Source: Sulfuritalea sp.
GTDB lineage: Bacteria; Pseudomonadota; Gammaproteobacteria; Burkholderiales; Rhodocyclaceae
DNA length: 64,000 bases
NCBI GenBank assembly: GCA_016708585.1
Contig: JADJFK010000004.1
Location: 155,115-219,114 of the forward strand
Direction: 5' to 3'
A program made the translations under genes and the position numbers. The stretch's first letter is position 1; each line of letters opens with the position of its first letter. The notes below the pieces were generated by a model that saw only the letters and a list, made by a program, of their open reading frames with translations, made no database searches and was not told where the DNA came from. Shown here piece by piece: positions 59,904-64,000 of the stretch.

Positions 59904-60154
59904 GGATCACGTTCAAGCTGTTTGCGCAGTTGCAGGACTATCTGCCGGCGGAGGCCAGGAAGACCAATGCCTGCATCGTTGAAATCGCCGACGCAACGAG
60001 TGTCGCGCAGGTGATCGAGCGCTTCACGCTGCCTCCACGACTGGTGCACCTGGTCCTGCTCGACGGGACATTCGTGCCGCCTGCCGAGCGCGACGCGCGC
60101 ATCCTGCGCGATGGGGAAACGCTGGCGATCTGGCCGCCCGTCGCCGGCGGATGA
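59900..60154 (+). CDS. aorD: MoaD-like small sulfur carrier AorD
   Basis: The 84-residue protein has a ubiquitin-like MoaD/ThiS fold (ITFKLFAQLQDYLPAEA at the start, LDGTFVPPAERDARILRDGETLAIWPPVAGG at the end) and ends in GG, as needed for thiocarboxylation. It probably supplies sulfur for the pterin of AorB. It overlaps aorC by four bases. Confidence 0.92.
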   Translation: MRITFKLFAQLQDYLPAEARKTNACIVEIADATSVAQVIERFTLPPRLVHLVLLDGTFVPPAERDARILRDGETLAIWPPVAGG

Positions 60155-60426
60155 AGTTTCCGCTGTGCTACGAGGCGACGATTTCCCGCGCCGAGTTCCT
60201 CCGCACGCTGCCTGCTGCTACCGATGACGATGGTTTTCGTGAAGTCGATGGCCGCTTCGAGGGCAGGGGCTGGTCCATCCGCCTGACGCCGATCGTGCCA
60301 TTCGGGGTCGGCATGGTTCGCCTGGAGCGTCATCGCGTCGAAATCGAGTTCGACGGCTTGACGCCCGAAGAGCAGGATCGTTTCATGCGGCGTTTTACGC
60401 TGTATTTCCAGCGTGGAGGCGGCTGA
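60151..60426 (+). CDS. aorE: Small conserved protein of the aor operon AorE
   Basis: The 91-residue protein (TISRAEFLRTLPAATDDDGFREVDGR in the first half, VGMVRLERHRVEIEFDGLTPEEQDRFMRRFTLYFQ in the second) overlaps aorD by four bases. I recall a fifth small gene in the Aromatoleum operon but not its function. A maturation or insertion role is inference. Confidence 0.75.
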   Translation: MKFPLCYEATISRAEFLRTLPAATDDDGFREVDGRFEGRGWSIRLTPIVPFGVGMVRLERHRVEIEFDGLTPEEQDRFMRRFTLYFQRGGG

Positions 60427-60440
60427 ACCAGCCTCCGCAG

Positions 60441-60466
60441 AAAAGTCGGCGCCGGCGCGACGGCGA
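60441..60466 (+). repeat. Dispersed 26-bp repeat after aorE
   Basis: It has two differences from the consensus (GCGACGG in place of GATACGG). It lies 14 bases after the operon. Confidence 0.9.
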
Positions 60467-60507
60467 AGTATCAACCGGCGGCGATGCCGCGCTGCTAGAA
60501 TTCGCGC

Positions 60508-60612
60508 CGCGGCGGGTCTCCCCGCATTGAGGGGTGGTGAACCTGGTCAGGTCCGGAAGGAAGCAGCCACAGCCATTTTCCGCAAGTGCCGGGGGTCAGG
60601 CTCGCCGCCCCT
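60508..60612 (+). ncRNA. ffs: Signal recognition particle 4.5S RNA
   Basis: The transcript carries the conserved domain-IV loop GGTCAGGTCCGGAAGGAAGC and the returning strand GCAGCC...GCCGGGGGTCAGG, with closing pairs GGCGGG and CTCGCC at the ends. A possible -10 box TAGAAT lies at 60496-60501. The ends are approximate. It is the RNA part of the SRP that targets membrane proteins with Ffh. Confidence 0.93.
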
Positions 60613-60741
60613 CCGATTTCTGCCCGCGAGCGGTGGCGCAATCTTCGCTTACAAACTCCCTGCTCCTGTCACATCCGGCTTACAGCGGTCGGATCAAATG
60701 CGTCCTGCCATGAGGCATTTACTTCACCACAGGAGCACACC

Positions 60742-61269
60742 ATGAAACTGAATCGAAAAATCATTGCCGGCTTCATCGCCGCCAGCGCCCTCATGTTCGG
60801 CGTCGCCCATGCGCAAGGCCCGGGTTGCGGTCCCGACGGCATGCCGGGCATGAAAGGCGGGATGCAGCGCGGCGGCATGATGGAACCCGGCGCCCGCGCC
60901 GAACAGCGTCTGACCCGGCTCAAGGGCGACCTCAAGCTTACCGCTTCGCAGGAACCCCTCTGGCAGGCCTATGCCGACAAGGTCAAGGCGGAGGCGGGCA
61001 AGGGCATGCAGGCCATGAAGGTGTCCATGCAAAGCGACAAGCCGGTTCCCGCTCCGGAGCGCATGGCGCAGATGCAGACCATGATGAAGGAACGCCTCGC
61101 CGCCATGGAATCGGTGCATGAATCCTTCAATCGCCTCTACGCGGTCCTGACGCCGGAGCAGAAGGCGACCGCTGACAAGAGTTTCGGCATGGCCGGTCGG
61201 TATCCGCAGGGCAGGGGGCGTGGCGGCCCGCCTCAGGGCCAGCCGCCCGCGGCACCCGCCAAGGGCTGA
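60742..61269 (+). CDS. Spy/CpxP-family periplasmic protein
   Basis: The 175-residue protein has a signal peptide (IIAGFIAASALMFGVAHAQ), a Met/Gly-rich segment (GMPGMKGGMQRGGMMEPG) and LTPEQKATADK-like motif of the LTXXQ family. Spy-like proteins are periplasmic chaperones or metal-stress sensors; the Met-rich part may bind copper. AGGAG precedes ATG 60742. Confidence 0.85.
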   Translation: MKLNRKIIAGFIAASALMFGVAHAQGPGCGPDGMPGMKGGMQRGGMMEPGARAEQRLTRLKGDLKLTASQEPLWQAYADKVKAEAGKGMQAMKVSMQSDKPVPAPERMAQMQTMMKERLAAMESVHESFNRLYAVLTPEQKATADKSFGMAGRYPQGRGRGGPPQGQPPAAPAKG

Positions 61270-61301
61270 CGCCGGCGCACGAAGCAGCGGTTCGTTCCGC
61301 C

Positions 61302-61342
61302 GCAAACAGGGGCAGCCGTCCGTGACGGGCTGCCCCGTTTGC
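61302..61342 (+). terminator. Strong hairpin before dnaX
   Basis: Arms GCAAACAGGGGCAGCC (61302-61317) and GGCTGCCCCGTTTGC (61328-61342) pair with one bulge and a ten-base loop. There is no T-run after it. It probably terminates the Spy-like transcript. Confidence 0.6.
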
Positions 61343-61368
61343 GTCGACGGGCCTGATAAAATCGCCGC

Positions 61369-62973
61369 ATGAGCTATCAGGTCCTTGCCCGCAAATGGCG
61401 CCCCAAGTCCTTCGCTACCCTGGTCGGGCAGGAGCATGTGGTACGCGCCCTGACGCATGCGCTGGATCAGAACCGCTTGCACCACGCCTATCTGCTTACC
61501 GGCACGCGCGGTGTGGGCAAGACCACACTGGCACGCATCATGGCCAAGGCGCTGAACTGCGAAGCCGGCGTCAGTTCCACTCCCTGCGGCGTCTGCGGGG
61601 CGTGCACCGAGATCGACGGCGGGCGCTTCATCGATTACATCGAACTCGATGCCGCCTCGAATCGCGGGGTGGACGACATGACCCAGTTGCTGGAACGCGC
61701 CACCTATGCGCCGACCAGCGGCCGCTACAAGGTCTATGTCATCGACGAAGTTCATCAGCTTTCCGGTCACGCCTTCAACGCGATGCTGAAGACGCTGGAA
61801 GAGCCGCCGGAGCACGTCAAGTTCATCCTCGCCACCACCGATCCGCAGAAAATCCCGGTGACCGTGCTCTCGCGCTGCCTGCAGTTCAACCTCAAGCAGA
61901 TGCCGCTGACGCATATCGTCGACCATCTGTCGCGCGTGCTGGAGGCGGAGGGCGTGGCGTTCGAGCCGGCCGCCCTGCGCCATCTGGCCAAGGGTGCCGC
62001 CGGCAGCATGCGCGATGCGCTCTCCCTGCTCGACCAGGCCATCGCCCACGGTGCCGGCAAGGTGGAGGACGAGGGCGTGCGCGCCATGCTCGGCACGGTG
62101 GGTGACGAACACCTGTTTGCGCTGCTCGACGGACTGGTGGCGCAGGACGTGCAGGCCATGCTCGAAGTGGCCAAGCTGATGGACGCGCGCAGCCTGTCCT
62201 TCGACGGCGGCCTGCAGGAACTGGCGACGCTGTTCCATCGCATCGCGCTGGCCCAGTTCGCTCCCGAGGCCCTGCTCGATGACGCGGAGCGCAGCCGCCT
62301 GATGCCTTATGCGCAGGCGCTCGATGCCGAGTACCTGCAACTCGCCTACCAGATCGCCATCCATGGCCGCGACGAACTGTCGCTGGCGCCGGACGACTAT
62401 GCCGGCTTCGTCATGACGCTGCTGCGGCTGCATGCCTTCGGTCCCGAGCGTTCGGCTGCGGCCGGGCCGGTCGCAAAACCGGCGGCGCCTCTGCGCCAGG
62501 CAACGCCCGCAGCCGCGTCCGCGGCGGCATCGGTTGCACCACCCGCAGCGATCAAGGCCGTCGCCGCCGTCCCGCCGGCGCCGACTTCTGCGTCCGTCGC
62601 GGAGCGCGCGGACCAGGACTGGCATGCGCTGGCCGGCCGTTTCCCGGGCATGGCCCGGCAACTTGCGCAGCACTGCGAACTGGTCGAGCGCGACGCGACG
62701 CGGGTGCGGCTGCGTCTCGCTCCTGCGCACAAGCATTTGCAGGCCCACCAGGAAAAGCTCCAGCAGGCCCTGCGCGAGCTCTGGGGGGCGCATCAGCGGC
62801 TGGAGATTTCCGTGGCCGAGCCGGCGGGCGAGACGCCCGCGGCGAGACGGCAGAATACCGAGCGCGAGCGCCAGGAGAAGGCCGTCGCCTCGATCGAACA
62901 GGATCCCTTCGTGCGCGACGTGGTGGATCTGTTCGACGCCAGCATCGACGAATCGACGATCAAACCCGTTTAG
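61369..62973 (+). CDS. dnaX: DNA polymerase III subunit gamma/tau
   Basis: DnaX is the clamp-loader ATPase. The 534-residue protein has Walker A GTRGVGKTTLA, the zinc module CEAGVSSTPCGVCGAC, DEVHQLS (DExx) and the sensor region ILATTDPQKIP. A low-complexity Ala/Pro linker lies at about 360-415. It precedes ybaB and recR, the common order. I see no clear slippery site for gamma production. Confidence 0.95.
   Translation: MSYQVLARKWRPKSFATLVGQEHVVRALTHALDQNRLHHAYLLTGTRGVGKTTLARIMAKALNCEAGVSSTPCGVCGACTEIDGGRFIDYIELDAASNRGVDDMTQLLERATYAPTSGRYKVYVIDEVHQLSGHAFNAMLKTLEEPPEHVKFILATTDPQKIPVTVLSRCLQFNLKQMPLTHIVDHLSRVLEAEGVAFEPAALRHLAKGAAGSMRDALSLLDQAIAHGAGKVEDEGVRAMLGTVGDEHLFALLDGLVAQDVQAMLEVAKLMDARSLSFDGGLQELATLFHRIALAQFAPEALLDDAERSRLMPYAQALDAEYLQLAYQIAIHGRDELSLAPDDYAGFVMTLLRLHAFGPERSAAAGPVAKPAAPLRQATPAAASAAASVAPPAAIKAVAAVPPAPTSASVAERADQDWHALAGRFPGMARQLAQHCELVERDATRVRLRLAPAHKHLQAHQEKLQQALRELWGAHQRLEISVAEPAGETPAARRQNTERERQEKAVASIEQDPFVRDVVDLFDASIDESTIKPV
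62564..62589 (-). repeat. Degenerate 26-bp repeat in the dnaX linker
   Basis: The minus strand matches the family outside three positions (AGAAGTC start, GGGACGGCGG end). It is read VPPAPTSAS on the sense strand, in the Ala/Pro linker, so it could be chance. Confidence 0.5.
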
Positions 62974-62990
62974 TCCAAGGAGCACAAAGC

Positions 62991-63314
62991 ATGATGAAGG
63001 GTGGCATAGCCGGATTGATGAAGCAGGCCCAGCAGATGCAGGCCAACATGGAGAAGGCCCAGGCCGAACTGGCGCAGACCGAGGTCGAAGGCCAGTCCGG
63101 TGCCGGCGCGGTGAAGGTGGTGATGACCTGCAAGCATGACGTCAAGCGCGTCACCATCGACCCGTCGGTGATGGATGACAAGGAGATGCTGGAAGACCTG
63201 ATCGCCGCGGCGCTGAACGACGCCAGCCGCCGGGTCGAGACCACCACGGCCGAGAAGATGGGCGGCTTTACCGCCGGGCTGAATCTTCCGCCCGGAATGA
63301 AGCTGCCATTCTGA
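62991..63314 (+). CDS. ybaB: YbaB/EbfC nucleoid-associated protein
   Basis: The 107-residue protein has the family form (GLMKQAQQMQANMEKAQAELA and a C-terminal MGGFTAGLNLPPGMKLPF). It binds DNA as a dimer and helps organise the nucleoid. It lies 17 bases after dnaX and before recR. Confidence 0.95.
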   Translation: MMKGGIAGLMKQAQQMQANMEKAQAELAQTEVEGQSGAGAVKVVMTCKHDVKRVTIDPSVMDDKEMLEDLIAAALNDASRRVETTTAEKMGGFTAGLNLPPGMKLPF

Positions 63315-63440
63315 GCGCCTGCGAAGCGGCGGTTGCGGACGTGACCCGTGATTTCGAGCGAAGCGGGCAACCGGGTAACCCCCTCCGCGGGAGGGTGACG
63401 GGGGGAGGCTGTTTCCTGGGCGAACTGTGCGAGGCCGGAC

Positions 63441-64000
63441 GTGTCGTCTAGCCTCGAAGAACTCATCGATGCCTTGCGCTGCCTGCCCGGCGTCGGACCC
63501 AAGTCGGCACAGCGCATGGCGTATCACCTGCTGCAGCGCGATCGCAACGGCGCCGGTCGTCTGGCGCGCGGGCTCGACGCCGCGCTGCAGTTGCTGCACC
63601 ACTGCGCGCGCTGCAACAACTTCACCGAGGCCGAGGTGTGCGAGCGCTGCCTCTCGCCGCGTCGCGATGCAACGCAGCTGTGCGTCGTGGAAATGCCGGT
63701 CGATGCGATAAGCATGGAACAGGCCCACGCCTACAACGGGCTTTACTACGTGCTGATGGGCCGCCTGTCGCCGCTCGACGGCATCGGGCCCAAGGAACTC
63801 GCCTTCGAGCGCCTGTTCGCGCGCGCTACCGACGGCGTCGTTAGTGAAGTCATCCTCGCCACCAACTTCACCAACGAGGGGGAGGCCACCGCGCACTACC
63901 TGTCGGAATTGCTGCACGCGCGCGGCCTCAAGGTCAGCCGCATCGCGCGCGGCCTGCCGGTCGGCGGCGAACTTGAATTCTCCGATGCGGCGACCGTGGC
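63441..64000 (+). CDS. recR: Recombination protein RecR, 5' part
   Basis: The frame starts at GTG 63441 (SLEELIDALRCLPGVGPKSAQRMAYHLL, the RecR helix-hairpin-helix). It has the zinc finger CARCNNFTEAEVCERC (about 56-71) and a Toprim domain (LCVVEMPVDAI...), and runs off the end of the window. With RecO and RecF it loads RecA. Confidence 0.93.
   Translation, partial: MSSSLEELIDALRCLPGVGPKSAQRMAYHLLQRDRNGAGRLARGLDAALQLLHHCARCNNFTEAEVCERCLSPRRDATQLCVVEMPVDAISMEQAHAYNGLYYVLMGRLSPLDGIGPKELAFERLFARATDGVVSEVILATNFTNEGEATAHYLSELLHARGLKVSRIARGLPVGGELEFSDAATV

Noticed and set aside
62400..62600. Slippery site for DnaX gamma-subunit frameshift
   Set aside because: I found no A-rich heptamer with stem-loop in the expected region.

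Overview
The window is high-GC proteobacterial chromosome, almost certainly a betaproteobacterium of the Rhodocyclales (Aromatoleum/Thauera/Sulfuritalea type). The basis is the recO-pdxJ-acpS-nagZ and dnaX-ybaB-recR gene orders, an intact small SRP RNA gene, and a five-gene tungsten aldehyde oxidoreductase operon (aorABCDE) like the one described in Aromatoleum. Assignment to species is not possible from the sequence alone.

Layout. 1-2273: vitamin B6, acyl-carrier and cell-wall recycling genes. 2368-5100: a 910-residue protein with a huge charged coiled coil. 5134-8951: an accessory stretch in which three toxin-antitoxin cassettes (BrnTA, HigBA, RelE/Xre) and an isochorismatase-family gene are separated by four 69-70 bp attC-like sites, all in one orientation and with no integrase in view. 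9131-12055: a four-gene operon with a divergent Hsp33. 12125-16838: a MacAB-type exporter with two permeases separated by a palindromic element. 16996-20553: an ArsM-type methyltransferase and a SelD fused to an NADH-dehydrogenase-like flavoprotein. 20649-26776: a frameshifted DUF4143 ATPase and several envelope proteins. 26882-28715: a lower-GC three-gene module (GHKL ATPase, STAS-like DUF4325, membrane protein). 28759-33582: moeA, moaA, a ferredoxin-reductase-type flavoprotein and a ClpX-like AAA+ protein. 34322-35362: an AT-richer singleton nuclease-like gene. 35599-38090: an Lrp regulator divergent from a phenylpyruvate/indolepyruvate decarboxylase. 38105-46858: a transglycosylase, an FHA protein, a LysR-controlled redox pair, prfC and recJ. 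46926-50956: VapBC, lolC/D and others. 51219-64000: CBS protein, comEC, srkA, a hydrolase, aorABCDE, ffs, a Spy-like protein, dnaX, ybaB and partial recR.

How genes fit together. The decarboxylase would turn phenylpyruvate into phenylacetaldehyde, and the tungsten aldehyde oxidoreductase oxidises such aldehydes to acids. moeA, moaA and the MoaD-like aorD supply its pterin cofactor. The window therefore carries two enzyme steps of anaerobic aromatic amino acid breakdown plus cofactor genes, although they are not contiguous.

The most unusual signal is a dispersed repeat of about 26 bp (core GTCGGCGCYGGCGATACGG). I count about 15 good and 4 degenerate copies in 64 kb, on both strands, in intergenic DNA and inside genes, where it is read in different frames (KVGAGDT, SPAPTF, KSAPAIRR). 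One near-perfect copy lies inside comEC. Its function is unknown; a DNA-uptake-type or recombination motif is one testable idea.
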